From Sphingobium indicum B90A (GTDB lineage Bacteria > Pseudomonadota > Alphaproteobacteria > Sphingomonadales > Sphingomonadaceae), in NCBI RefSeq assembly GCF_000264945.2, contig NZ_CP013070.1:186001-250000 (forward strand): a stretch of 64,000 nt of DNA, read 5' to 3'. The position numbers and the translations under genes are program-made. Under the pieces are notes generated by a model. It was not told the DNA's origin. It saw only the letters and a program-made list of their open reading frames with translations, and did no database searches. Positions 36,121 through 43,867 of the stretch are shown in pieces (position 1 is the stretch's first letter; each line of letters starts with the position of its first letter).

Positions 36121-36712
36121 TTTCGCCCATGAACTGCTGCACCATCCGGGGCTGGTGGCCGGGGTGGACGAGGCCGGGCGCGGGCCGCTGGCCGGGCCGG
36201 TCGTGGCGGCGGCGGTGATCCTGCGGCAGGAGGACTGCCCCGAAGGCCTCAACGACTCCAAGCAATTGAGCGCGGCCCGGCGCGCCGTGCTGGAGGGGGA
36301 GATCAAGGCGCGGGCGCTGTGCTGGGGGCTGGGGGTCGCCTCGGTCGAGGAGATCGACAGCCTCAACATCCTCTGGGCGACGATGCTGGCGATGACGCGG
36401 GCGGTCGAGGCGCTGGCCCATGACTGCGCGCATGTGCTGGTGGACGGCAATCGCTGCCCGCAATGGCGCTGGGCGTCGACCGCGATCGTCGAGGGCGACG
36501 CCAAATGCCTGTCCATCGCGGCGGCATCCATCCTGGCGAAGGAGGCGCGCGACCGGATGATGGTGGAGGCGGCGGCGGCGCATCCCCATTATGGCTGGGA
36601 AAGCAACAAGGGCTATGGCAGCGCCAGGCATCTCGCGGCGTTGCGGGAACATGGCCCGACGCCGCTGCATCGCAGGAGCTTTGCGCCGGTCGCGCAGTTG
36701 AGTTTGCTGTAG
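36113..36712 (+). CDS. rnhB: Ribonuclease HII
   Basis: A 199-residue RNase HII that cuts RNA in RNA/DNA hybrids and single ribonucleotides in DNA. The active site begins [21 protein letters not shown] (Asp-Glu pair), continues [20 protein letters not shown], and [13 protein letters not shown]. Start at 36113 gives the usual N-terminus and an 8-bp overlap with thiD. In Caulobacter and many relatives rnhB sits next to ccrM; here ccrM is about 13 kb away. Confidence 0.96.
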   Translation: MPDFAHELLHHPGLVAGVDEAGRGPLAGPVVAAAVILRQEDCPEGLNDSKQLSAARRAVLEGEIKARALCWGLGVASVEEIDSLNILWATMLAMTRAVEALAHDCAHVLVDGNRCPQWRWASTAIVEGDAKCLSIAAASILAKEARDRMMVEAAAAHPHYGWESNKGYGSARHLAALREHGPTPLHRRSFAPVAQLSLL

Positions 36713-36743
36713 AACGCATCCGGGGCTGGCGCTGGCGCGTCTT

Positions 36744-37400
36744 ATGGTTAAAAAAGCGTTTATGCGCGCTTTTCTAACCTCAATGCTGCTTATGTTCTGC
36801 GCCATTGCCGTTCCGGCCGGGGCGCAGGAGCCGGTGGGGGCGGGCGGCTATCGCTGGCTGGAGGAGGGCCCCTTTGCCGGGCCGCTCTATCTGGTGATCA
36901 GCATCGAGCGGCAGATGGCGCATGTCTATGACGGCGACCGGCTGGTGGGGATGGCCAGCGTGTCGACGGGCATGAAGGGGCATCGCACGCCGACCGGGGA
37001 GTTTCCCGTGCTGCAGAAGCGGCAATGGCATCGGTCGAACCTCTATTCCAACGCGCCCATGCCCTTCATGCAGCGGCTGACCTGGGACGGGATCGCGCTG
37101 CATGCCGGGCATAATCCGGGCTATCCGGCGAGCCATGGGTGCATCCGCCTGCCCTATGATTTTGCGCGCAGGCTGTTCGGGATGACGCAGGTCGGGACTT
37201 TGGTGAGCGTGACGTCGGATCGCTTGAGTCCCGCGCTGATGGTGGATGCGCTGGTGGCGGGCGATCCGGGCAGCGCGGTCGTGACCTTCTCGCCGCAGGC
37301 CGCGCCGGTGGTGTTGGCGCAGCGGGATGAGACGGTGCCGCCGATGCCTATGCTGGAGGTCGATCCGGGGATTTTCCGGCTGCGGTTGATGCGGCGGTAG
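36744..37400 (+). CDS. L,D-transpeptidase family protein (YkuD domain)
   Basis: A 218-residue exported protein. Signal peptide: basic start then FLTSMLLMFCAIAVPAGA-Q, cleaved near residue 27. The YkuD domain has the catalytic HAGHNPGYPASHGCIRLP with His120, His131 and Cys133, after RTPTGEFPV. It is expected to form 3-3 cross-links in peptidoglycan or attach proteins to it in the periplasm. The C-terminal ~50 residues lie outside the core domain. It ends the glmM run, fitting an envelope theme. Confidence 0.92.
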   Translation: MVKKAFMRAFLTSMLLMFCAIAVPAGAQEPVGAGGYRWLEEGPFAGPLYLVISIERQMAHVYDGDRLVGMASVSTGMKGHRTPTGEFPVLQKRQWHRSNLYSNAPMPFMQRLTWDGIALHAGHNPGYPASHGCIRLPYDFARRLFGMTQVGTLVSVTSDRLSPALMVDALVAGDPGSAVVTFSPQAAPVVLAQRDETVPPMPMLEVDPGIFRLRLMRR

Positions 37401-37412
37401 GGGGTGGCCGTC

Positions 37413-37570
37413 GTTCCCCCTCCCGCAGGCGTTCAAACGAGGCACGTGACTCGTTTGAAGGGGTTAGGGGGTGGGCTGGCGCGACATCCACGTTGTTTTG
37501 CAACGGTTAAATCAGAAGCTCGCTTCGCTCGCGCCCACCCCTAACCCCTCCCGCCTGCGGGAGGGGAATG
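37413..37570. repeat. Palindromic repeat, family R2 copy 2 with nested palindrome
   Basis: Same arms and centre as copy 1 (gttgttttgcaacgg, gaagctcgcttcgctcgcgc), but the left arm is interrupted by ttcaaacgag-gcacgtga-ctcgtttgaa, a separate 10-bp inverted repeat. It separates the L,D-transpeptidase (plus) from ahpF (minus) and could end both transcripts. Confidence 0.85.
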
Positions 37571-37585
37571 TCTTGGGTTGGATGA

Positions 37586-39166
37586 TCAGGCCGCTTCGGC
37601 AGTCTCTTCCGTCGCGGGGAGGCGGATGAGGTAGTCGAAGGCGGAGAGCGCCGCCGTCGATCCCGCGCCGCAGGCGATCACGATCTGCTTGTAGGGCACG
37701 GTCGTGCAGTCGCCTGCCGCGAAGACGCCCGGCAGGCTGGTTTCGCCGCGCGCGTCGATCTCTATCTCGCCGCGTGGGGAGAGGGCGATGCTGTCCTTCA
37801 GCCATTCGGTGTTGGGGACAAGGCCGATCTGGACGAAAATGCCCTCCAGCTCGACATCATGTTCCGTGCCGCTGTTGCGGTCCTTGTAGCTGAGGCCGGT
37901 GACGCGCTCGCCATTGCCGTCCACCCGGGTGGTGAGGGCGGAGGTGATGATCTTCACGTTCGGCAGGCTGGCGAGCTTGCGTTGCAGCACCGCGTCGGCG
38001 CGCAGTTGGCTGTCATATTCGATCAGCGTCACATGGGCGACGATGCCGGCCAGGTCGATGGCCGCCTCCACGCCGCTGTTGCCGCCGCCGATCACCGCCA
38101 CGCGCTTGCCCTTGAAGAGGGGGCCGTCGCAATGCGGGCAATAGGCCACGCCCTTGTTGCGATATTCCTCTTCGCCGGGGACGCCCATCTGCCGCCAGCG
38201 GGCGCCGGTGGAGAGGATGACGGTGCGGCCCTTCAGCGAGGCGCCATTTTCGAGCACGACTTCATGATAGCCGCCTTCGGTCCTGGCCGGGATCAGCTTC
38301 GCCGCCTTTTGCAGGTTCATGATCTCGACATCATAATCCTTGACGTGCGCCTCCAGCGCGGCGGCGAATTTGGGGCCTTCGGTGCGGCTGACCGAGACGA
38401 AATTCTCGATATCCATGGTGTCGAGCACCTGGCCACCGAAACGTTCCGCCGCGATGCCGGTGCGGATGCCCTTGCGCGCCGCATAGATGGCCGCCGCCGC
38501 GCCCGCGGGGCCGCCGCCGACGATCAGCACCTCGAACGGATCCTGGGCCTTGATCCTTGCGGCGGCGCGGGCGGCGGCGCCGCTGTCGATCTTCGCGACG
38601 ATCTGCTCCAGTTCCATGCGGCCGCTGGCGAAGGGTTCGCCGTTCAGGAAGACGGTGGGAACGGCCATGACCTTGCGGGCGTCGACCTCCTCCTGGAACA
38701 GCGCGCCGTCGATGGCGGTGTGGCGGATGCGGGGGTTGAGGACCGCCATCAGGTTCAGCGCCTGCACCACGTCGGGGCAGTTCTGGCAGGAGAGCGAGAA
38801 ATAGGTTTCGAAGGCGAAGTCGCCGTCAATGTCCTTGATCTGCTGGATCAGTTCCTGCGCGGCCTTCGACGGATGGCCGCCGACCTGGAGCAGGGCGAGG
38901 ACGAGGCTGGTGAATTCATGGCCCATGGGAAGGCCCGCGAAGGTGACGACGATGTCCGTGCCGGCGCGGCGGATCATGAAGCTGGGGACGCGCCTGTCGC
39001 TGCCGGCGGCGATGGACACCTTGTCCGACAGCTCGGCGATCTCTTCCAGCAGGGTCTTCAGTTCGCGGCTCTTCGCGCCGTCGTCCAGCGATGCGACCAG
39101 TTCGATCGGCTGGGTGATGTTCGCCATATAGGCCTTGAGCTGACCCTTGAGATTTGCGTCCAACAT
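37586..39166 (-). CDS. ahpF: Alkyl hydroperoxide reductase subunit F
   Basis: A 526-residue flavoprotein that reduces AhpC with NADH. N-terminal tandem thioredoxin-like part carries [10 protein letters not shown] (redox CxxC). The FAD domain starts [25 protein letters not shown] near residue 210, followed by the NADH-domain disulfide [13 protein letters not shown] and a late [15 protein letters not shown]. Start at 39166 because ggagaccgat lies directly before it. It follows ahpC on the same strand. Confidence 0.97.
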   Translation of the reverse strand: MLDANLKGQLKAYMANITQPIELVASLDDGAKSRELKTLLEEIAELSDKVSIAAGSDRRVPSFMIRRAGTDIVVTFAGLPMGHEFTSLVLALLQVGGHPSKAAQELIQQIKDIDGDFAFETYFSLSCQNCPDVVQALNLMAVLNPRIRHTAIDGALFQEEVDARKVMAVPTVFLNGEPFASGRMELEQIVAKIDSGAAARAAARIKAQDPFEVLIVGGGPAGAAAAIYAARKGIRTGIAAERFGGQVLDTMDIENFVSVSRTEGPKFAAALEAHVKDYDVEIMNLQKAAKLIPARTEGGYHEVVLENGASLKGRTVILSTGARWRQMGVPGEEEYRNKGVAYCPHCDGPLFKGKRVAVIGGGNSGVEAAIDLAGIVAHVTLIEYDSQLRADAVLQRKLASLPNVKIITSALTTRVDGNGERVTGLSYKDRNSGTEHDVELEGIFVQIGLVPNTEWLKDSIALSPRGEIEIDARGETSLPGVFAAGDCTTVPYKQIVIACGAGSTAALSAFDYLIRLPATEETAEAA

Positions 39167-39280
39167 ATCGGTCTCCATGGTTGGGCGCGCCTATCCGGGG
39201 CGCGGCTTGACGATCGCCGGGATGGTGCGACCCGAAGGCCCGGCGTTTTTGCTAATGATCTGGCGGTCTTGCCGTTCCCT

Positions 39281-39343
39281 GTTCCTGCGAAGGCAGGACT
39301 GCGGTTCAAGCGGCTGGACTGGGCTCCTGCCTTCGCAGGAGCA
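39281..39343. repeat. Palindromic repeat, family R5 copy
   Basis: gttcctgcgaaggcaggact and gggctcctgccttcgcagga are inverted around ~23 bases. It lies between ahpC and ahpF, just after the ahpC terminator hairpin on the minus strand. Confidence 0.88.
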
Positions 39344-39360
39344 CGCAGCATGTAAAGGCC

Positions 39361-39397
39361 CTGCCGGATCAGGGAGGAACTCTACCCGATCCGGCAG
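39361..39397 (-). terminator. Hairpin after ahpC
   Basis: A 10-bp perfect stem (ctgccggatc / gatccggcag) with a 17-base loop, 16 bp past the ahpC stop. A weak gggcctttac follows on the minus strand. It may uncouple ahpC from ahpF so that AhpC is made in excess, as is usual for this pair. Confidence 0.55.
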
Positions 39398-39413
39398 ATG
39401 CCCTTTCAGGTCG

Positions 39414-39977
39414 TCAGATCTTGCCGACGAGGTCGAGCGACGGAGCAAGGGTCGCTTCGCCTTCTTCCCACTTGGCCGGGCAGACTTCGCCGGGGTTGGC
39501 GGCGACATATTGGGCGGCCTTGATCTTGCGGAGCAGTTCGGTCGCGTTGCGGCCGACGCCTTCCGAGGTGATTTCCATGAACTGGATCACGCCTTCGGGA
39601 TCGACCAGGAAGGTCGCGCGGTCGGCCAGGCCGACGCCCGGACGCATCACGTCGAAATTATTGGTGATCTGGCCCGACTGGTCGCCCAGCATGTAATAGT
39701 TGATCTTGCCGATGGCCGGCGAGGTGTCGTGCCACGCCTTGTGGCTGAAATGCGTGTCGGTCGACACCGAATACACCTCGACGTTCAGCTTCTGCAGCGT
39801 CGGGTAGATGTCGGCCAGGTCTTCCAGCTCCGTCGGGCAGACGAAGGTGAAGTCGGCGGGGTAGAAGAAGAAGACGGCCCACTTGCCCTTCACGTCGGCG
39901 TCGGTCACGTCGACAAACTTGCCTTCCTTGTAAGCGGTGGCCTTGAACGGCTTGATGGTCGTATTGATAAGCGCCAT
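39414..39977 (-). CDS. ahpC: Alkyl hydroperoxide reductase subunit C (peroxiredoxin)
   Basis: A 187-residue typical 2-Cys peroxiredoxin that reduces hydrogen peroxide and organic peroxides. Peroxidatic Cys47 lies in [12 protein letters not shown] and resolving Cys166 in [10 protein letters not shown]. The GGLG-type loop region reads [10 protein letters not shown] possible LysR-type site lies upstream at 40053-40079. The gene is first in the ahpC-ahpF order on the minus strand. Confidence 0.97.
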   Translation of the reverse strand: MALINTTIKPFKATAYKEGKFVDVTDADVKGKWAVFFFYPADFTFVCPTELEDLADIYPTLQKLNVEVYSVSTDTHFSHKAWHDTSPAIGKINYYMLGDQSGQITNNFDVMRPGVGLADRATFLVDPEGVIQFMEITSEGVGRNATELLRKIKAAQYVAANPGEVCPAKWEEGEATLAPSLDLVGKI

Positions 39978-40052
39978 GGGCTTTCCAGTTCCTTTTCAGG
40001 GGTTGCTGTTGCCCGACCCATGTAGGGAATGCGCACGGCGGCGTGAAATTGG

Positions 40053-40079
40053 TTTTATCGACCAGGTTGATTGATAAAA
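40053..40079 (-). promoter_or_regulatory. Candidate OxyR-type operator upstream of ahpC
   Basis: The inverted repeat ttttatc (13 bases) gataaaa contains atcg-N7-tgat, an ATC-N9-GAT LysR-type box. It lies about 80-100 bp upstream of the ahpC start codon, where an OxyR site would be expected. oxyR itself is not in the window. Confidence 0.4.
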
Positions 40080-40169
40080 GCGATCACTGCCGGTTCATTG
40101 ATCGGCTTGGGCTGTAACTGCATCCAGACGATGGCGAGCCGGCAGATGGCGGTTTTCCGTGACCCCTTA

Positions 40170-40258
40170 AATATCGCGCCAGCCCACCCCCTGGCCCCTT
40201 CAAACGAGTCACGCGCCGCGTTTGAACGTCTGCTGAACGTCTGCGGGAGGGGGAATGG
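40170..40258. repeat. Fragment of repeat family R2, rearranged
   Basis: cgccagcccaccccctggcc matches the right arm of R2 in the other orientation, and ttcaaacgagtcacgcgccg resembles the palindrome nested in copy 2. A short tandem cgtctgctgaacgtctgcgg is present. It looks decayed or truncated. Confidence 0.6.
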
Positions 40259-40312
40259 CGGGAAACCACCCGCATCACGCAATCTGGCGAGTCTTGAATT
40301 CGTCGACGCTGC

Positions 40313-40951
40313 CTAGCCGTCCCTCGGCTTTTCCAGGACATAGTTCATCGCCTCCTCCAGCATGCCCAGCGCTTCCTCTATGGTGAAGGTGGAGGAATCG
40401 AGGCACAGTTCCAGCCACAGGCCGTCGATCATCGCGGTCAGCGCGATGGCGGCGATGCGCGCCTCCGGCCGGGCGATCTGGGGGGCGGCCTCCCGCAGCA
40501 GCACCTCCATGCGTTCGCGCCCGCCGCCATAGGTTTCGGCATGGGTGGCGGCGATGGCCGGATTGGTCTTGTTGAGGCTCCAGAAGGAAATCCAGGTCGC
40601 CAGCAGATTGGGGTCCAGCACCGGCGGCTGGAAATTGGAACGCAGATAGGCCCAGAGCCGGTCGCGGGGGGAGGGGCCAGCCTCCGCCACGGCGCGCTCC
40701 ATCGCGGCGGCGACCTTTTCGCCGACATCGCGATAGGTGGCCAGGATCAGCGCGTCGACGCCGTCGAAATAATGGGTGAGAAGGCCCGCCGAAACGCCGG
40801 CATAGGCGCAGATGGCGCGGACGGACGTGCCGCCCACCCCCTTTTCCGCAAGGCAGCGCGCCGTCGCCTCGATCAGGGCCTGCCGCCGGACATCGGCGGA
40901 TTCGCGAACGAACCGTGCCCTTTCGGGGCGCCCCTCAACCTTGTGCTCCAT
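40313..40951 (-). CDS. TetR family regulator, BetI-like
   Basis: A 212-residue TetR-type repressor. The N-terminal helix-turn-helix is ALIEATARCLAEKGVGGTSVRAICAYAGVSAGLLTHYFDG. The C-terminal part (WISFWSLNKTNPAIAATHAETY and AIALTAMIDGLWLE) matches the BetI-like ligand domain. BetI controls choline to glycine-betaine conversion, but no bet gene is nearby, so the ligand and targets are unknown. The gene stands alone between repeats and a lipoprotein. Confidence 0.86.
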   Translation of the reverse strand: MEHKVEGRPERARFVRESADVRRQALIEATARCLAEKGVGGTSVRAICAYAGVSAGLLTHYFDGVDALILATYRDVGEKVAAAMERAVAEAGPSPRDRLWAYLRSNFQPPVLDPNLLATWISFWSLNKTNPAIAATHAETYGGGRERMEVLLREAAPQIARPEARIAAIALTAMIDGLWLELCLDSSTFTIEEALGMLEEAMNYVLEKPRDG

Positions 40952-41079
40952 GTCTTTTCCCCGCCCATGATCCGCCCTTCCCGCCGAAGCCGCCGACAGG
41001 CGGCCCGTCCCCTGCCAGGAAAAGGGATCGAAGCCCCGCGTTCAGCGGTTTATGGGGTCAATTGCAAGGAGAAATATGG

Positions 41080-41547
41080 ATGACATGTCGCAATATGGGC
41101 CTGATCCTCCCGCTCATCGCGATGGGAGCGCTAACGTCCGGTTGCGCCAAGGGCGTGGACGAAGGCGGGGCCGCGAACAATGCCGGACGGCCGGCGGAGG
41201 TGGAGGCGATGGCGGAGCCGGACGCCGTGGACGCGGCCGCCAATGAGGCGACAGGTCCGCCCACCGACGCGTGGGTCGGGCGGTGGAACGGGCCGGAGGG
41301 GCTGTTCCTGGACATCCAGCCTTCGCCCGATGGGCGGCGCGGCCATTACGCCATCGCCAACCAGGACAATCTGGACCGGCAGGGGGACTATGCCGGGGTG
41401 GCGGAAGGCGCGACGATCCGCTTCGCGCGCGACGGCAGGGATCTGGTCATCCGTCCGGGGACGGGCGCGGAAACCGGGTTCAAGGATCTGGCCGGCCGGC
41501 AGGATTGCCTGATCGTGCTGCCGGGGCGGGAGGGCTATTGCCGCTGA
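41080..41547 (+). CDS. Predicted lipoprotein, small beta-rich domain
   Basis: A 155-residue protein with a lipoprotein signal: MGLILPLIAMGALTSGC, lipobox LTSG-Cys. Residues 25-60 are Ala/Glu-rich. The rest (WVGRWNGPEGLFLDIQPSPDG to a final GREGYCR) has the look of a small lipocalin-like or META-like beta domain, with Cys pairs near the C-terminus. aaggag lies about 9 bases before the ATG at 41080. Function unknown. Confidence 0.78.
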   Translation: MTCRNMGLILPLIAMGALTSGCAKGVDEGGAANNAGRPAEVEAMAEPDAVDAAANEATGPPTDAWVGRWNGPEGLFLDIQPSPDGRRGHYAIANQDNLDRQGDYAGVAEGATIRFARDGRDLVIRPGTGAETGFKDLAGRQDCLIVLPGREGYCR

Positions 41548-41617
41548 TCCGGTCAGGAACCCGCTCGCTCGCTTGCGCATTATGCCGCCGGGAGGCGTGA
41601 AGACGAGGAGGATTCAT

Positions 41618-41866
41618 ATGGCGGATTATCAGGAACGTCCGGCGACGACCACGATCATCGAAAAGCGCGGCGGCGGCGGCACCATGGTGGCGGTTCTGCT
41701 GCTGGTCGTGGTGGTGGCGATCGCCGCCTTCTTCCTGATCGGCAGCGAGAGCCGGAAGGACAGCGCCGTCGAAAGCGCGGCCACCCAGGTCGGCCAGGCC
41801 GCGAGCGATGTCGGCGACGCGGCCAAGGACGCGGCCGGGACTGTGAAGGAACAACCTGCGGATTGA
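41618..41866 (+). CDS. Small single-span membrane protein
   Basis: An 82-residue protein. A basic polar start with RGGGGTMVAV leads into one membrane helix (VLLLVVVVAIAAFFLI), followed by a soluble tail rich in Ala, Asp and Lys with repeating AASDVGDAAKDAAGT spacing, which could form an amphipathic helix. gaggagg lies before the ATG at 41618. It resembles small stress-linked membrane proteins of sphingomonads in type, but I do not recognise a family. Confidence 0.75.
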   Translation: MADYQERPATTTIIEKRGGGGTMVAVLLLVVVVAIAAFFLIGSESRKDSAVESAATQVGQAASDVGDAAKDAAGTVKEQPAD

Positions 41867-41934
41867 TCGGCCTGGACGCATTCAGGACTTGTCGGACCGG
41901 GTGATCTGGGTGGGGAGCGGATGTCCCCCTATCC

Positions 41935-42047
41935 GTCACCCCGGGTCTTTCGACAAGCTCAGGACAGGCTTGATCCGGGGTCCCGCTTTCTTTCTGAGCG
42001 CGCGCCTCGTCCAAGGCAGCGGGACCCCGGGTCAGGCCCGGGGTGAC
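41935..42047. repeat. Palindromic repeat, family R4 copy 2, interrupted by an R7 unit
   Basis: The right arm is intact (gggaccccgggtcaggcccg gggtgac). The left arm gtcaccccggg is split by tctttcgacaagctcagg, the core of family R7, before cttgatccggggtcccgc resumes. This is one repeat family inserted in another. Confidence 0.85.
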
Positions 42048-42152
42048 GGAAAACTGAAGACCGCACTGCCCATCCCGACATTTTCGAATTTGTCCGCTCG
42101 CCCTAGCCCGCTCTTGCCTGCGGGAGGGGGATGACGGCCAACCATCGAAATC

Positions 42153-42187
42153 AAAAAAGGGCGCTCCGTCGAGGAGCGCCCTTTTCT
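42153..42187 (-). terminator. Intrinsic terminator after carD
   Basis: An 11-bp perfect stem (aagggcgctcc / ggagcgccctt) with loop gtcga. On the minus strand it ends in six T, and on the plus strand in tttctttg, so it could work in both directions. It lies 32 bp past the carD stop. Confidence 0.88.
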
Positions 42188-42218
42188 TTGTCTGCTGTTC
42201 CGGCTCAGCCGAAGTTGC

Positions 42219-42746
42219 TTAGCCTTCCACCTTTGCGTGCTTGGGGGCGGCTTCGTTGAGGATGCGCAGGATCTTCTTGAGCGCGCTCGGTTCGTCCGTT
42301 TCCTCCATCGCCGCGAGTTCGCGGGCGAGGCGGCTGGAGGCGGCTTCGAAGATTTGCCGTTCGGAATAGCTCTGTTCCGGCTGGTCGTCGGCGCGGAACA
42401 GGTCGCGGGTCACTTCGGCGATCGACACCAGGTCGCCCGAATTGATCTTCGCCTCATATTCCTGGGCGCGGCGCGACCACATGGTGCGCTTCACCTTGGG
42501 CTTGCCCTTCAGCGTCTCGACCGCTTCCTCCAGCGTCTTGTTGGAGGACAGCTTGCGCATGCCGACGCCTTCGGCCTTGTTCGTGGGCACGCGGAGCGTC
42601 ATGCGTTCCTTTTCGAAGCGGAGCACGTAAAGCTCCAGCTCCATGCCCGCGATCTGCTCCTTCTGAAGCTCTATGACGCGGCCAACGCCATGCTTGGGGT
42701 AAACAACATAATCACCTACGTCAAAGGACAGCGCCTTGGCAGCCAT
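42219..42746 (-). CDS. carD: CarD family transcriptional regulator
   Basis: A 175-residue protein of the CarD_CdnL_TRCF family. The N-terminal RNA-polymerase-interacting domain shows FDVGDYVVYPKHGVGRV, with RFEKERMTLRVP following. The C-terminal helical domain has MWSRRAQEYEAKINSGDL and binds promoter DNA in relatives. It stabilises the open complex and supports rRNA and housekeeping transcription. Start at 42746 gives the usual N-terminus; the frame continues 5 codons upstream. It lies near fdxA, the S4 gene and the Suv3-like helicase, a common alphaproteobacterial order. Confidence 0.94.
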   Translation of the reverse strand: MAAKALSFDVGDYVVYPKHGVGRVIELQKEQIAGMELELYVLRFEKERMTLRVPTNKAEGVGMRKLSSNKTLEEAVETLKGKPKVKRTMWSRRAQEYEAKINSGDLVSIAEVTRDLFRADDQPEQSYSERQIFEAASSRLARELAAMEETDEPSALKKILRILNEAAPKHAKVEG

Positions 42747-43028
42747 TTGAAACCTTTCCATTATTCCGGGAGGAGCGGTGGCGTTCGCCTTGCAGGTGCG
42801 AACGGATGCACGAGCCGAGGGGGATGCGGCGCCACCATCAAGTCATCAGGCATTTATCTCCGTAGCGGACGCGACCATGTCCACCTGTTGATGACTATTT
42901 AGCAGATTCGTAACAAAATTGCCACCCCTGGACACAAAATCCGGGAGTGGGCAGGCAAATAAACCGCAACAGCTTGTTGCCGGGGGCAGCCGTTGCGCCG
43001 GTGGCGGGCGACGCTGCGGCGCGGCAGC

Positions 43029-43367
43029 TCAGCTACCGGCGCCGGGTTCGGGCGAGAAGAATTGTTCGAACTTGTTTTCGACGCCCTTCATGTCGTCGGC
43101 GTCGGCGGGCGCATCGCCCTTGACGGTGATGTTCGGCCATTCGGCGGAGAATTTGGTGTTGAGCTCCAGCCATTTTTCCAGGCCGTTCTCCGTATCGGGC
43201 AGGATCGCCTCGGCCGGGCATTCCGGTTCGCACACGCCGCAGTCGATGCACTCGTTCGGGTTGATGACCAGCATATTCTCGCCCTCGTAGAAACAGTCCA
43301 CGGGGCAAACCTCGACGCAATCCATATATTTGCAGCGGATGCAGTTATCGGTCACGACATAGGTCAT
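43029..43367 (-). CDS. fdxA: Seven-iron ferredoxin FdxA
   Basis: A 112-residue ferredoxin. N-terminal cysteines [18 protein letters not shown] fit a 3Fe-4S plus 4Fe-4S pattern, and [12 protein letters not shown] completes the second cluster. A polar tail of about 45 residues follows, usual for FdxA. It moves electrons in the cytoplasm; its partner is not defined. It lies between carD and the S4 gene on the same strand. Confidence 0.95.
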   Translation of the reverse strand: MTYVVTDNCIRCKYMDCVEVCPVDCFYEGENMLVINPNECIDCGVCEPECPAEAILPDTENGLEKWLELNTKFSAEWPNITVKGDAPADADDMKGVENKFEQFFSPEPGAGS

Positions 43368-43471
43368 GGGTCAGCACTCTTGGCAATAAGGACAATCGGC
43401 GCCCTGCTATGCGCGGTCGCAGCGAAGGTCAATGAGGATATTGTTGGGCGGCGGGTAGCGGGCTTTTTCCT

Positions 43472-43559
43472 GTCATCCCTGCGGAGGCGGGGATTCTGTC
43501 CCCTGCCGATGAGCTTGGGGCAATGTCGGGAGATGGGTTCCCGCCTTCGCGGGAATGAC
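43472..43559. repeat. Palindromic repeat, family R6 intergenic copy
   Basis: gtcatccctgcggaggcggg and cccgccttcgcgggaatgac are inverted, with a spacer holding gatgagcttggggcaatg. It lies between the S4 gene and fdxA. Confidence 0.85.
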
Positions 43560-43570
43560 GGTGGGGAGGG

Positions 43571-43867
43571 TCAGGCGCCGACCGTCAGTTCCTCATAGCA
43601 GGACTGGGCTTCGGGCGCGGGGCCGCGGCGGCCGGGAAGCTGGAGGATGCGGACGACGCGCACGCCGCTGGGGTGGGGGAAGGTGATGAGGTCGCCCGCC
43701 CGCACCGGAGAATGGGAGCGTTCGATGCGGCGGCCGTTCAGGCGGATATGGCCGTCCTCCGCCATTTTCTGCGCGACCGAGCGGCTTTTCGCGAGGCGCG
43801 CGAACCAGAGGAATTTGTCGATGCGCAGGCTTGGCCCATGGGCCGACGCCGTGCCCGCGTCAGCCAT
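43571..43867 (-). CDS. S4-domain RNA-binding protein, Hsp15-like
   Basis: A 98-residue protein. The S4 domain starts LRIDKFLWFARLAKSRSVAQKMAEDGHIRLNGRR and ends in GDLITFPHPSGVRVVRIL, close to Hsp15/HslR. Hsp15 binds stalled 50S subunits with attached tRNA. The 3' end of the helicase gene overlaps its start by 8 bp, so the two are made from one message. Confidence 0.88.
   Translation of the reverse strand: MADAGTASAHGPSLRIDKFLWFARLAKSRSVAQKMAEDGHIRLNGRRIERSHSPVRAGDLITFPHPSGVRVVRILQLPGRRGPAPEAQSCYEELTVGA

Larger units (their letters stand above)
39978..40312. other. Intergenic region: ahpC upstream region plus a repeat fragment
   Basis: This 335-bp region holds the ahpC leader and a possible LysR-type operator on its left half. 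On the right it holds a fragment of repeat family R2 (about 40170-40258) with ttcaaacgag...cgtttgaa and ctgcgggagggggaat. No gene is seen. Confidence 0.6.

Noticed and set aside
40951..41079. Extension of the 41080 lipoprotein upstream to 40915
   Set aside because: The upstream codons read a Pro/Arg-rich segment without a signal; the ATG at 41080 has a good Shine-Dalgarno and a lipobox after it.
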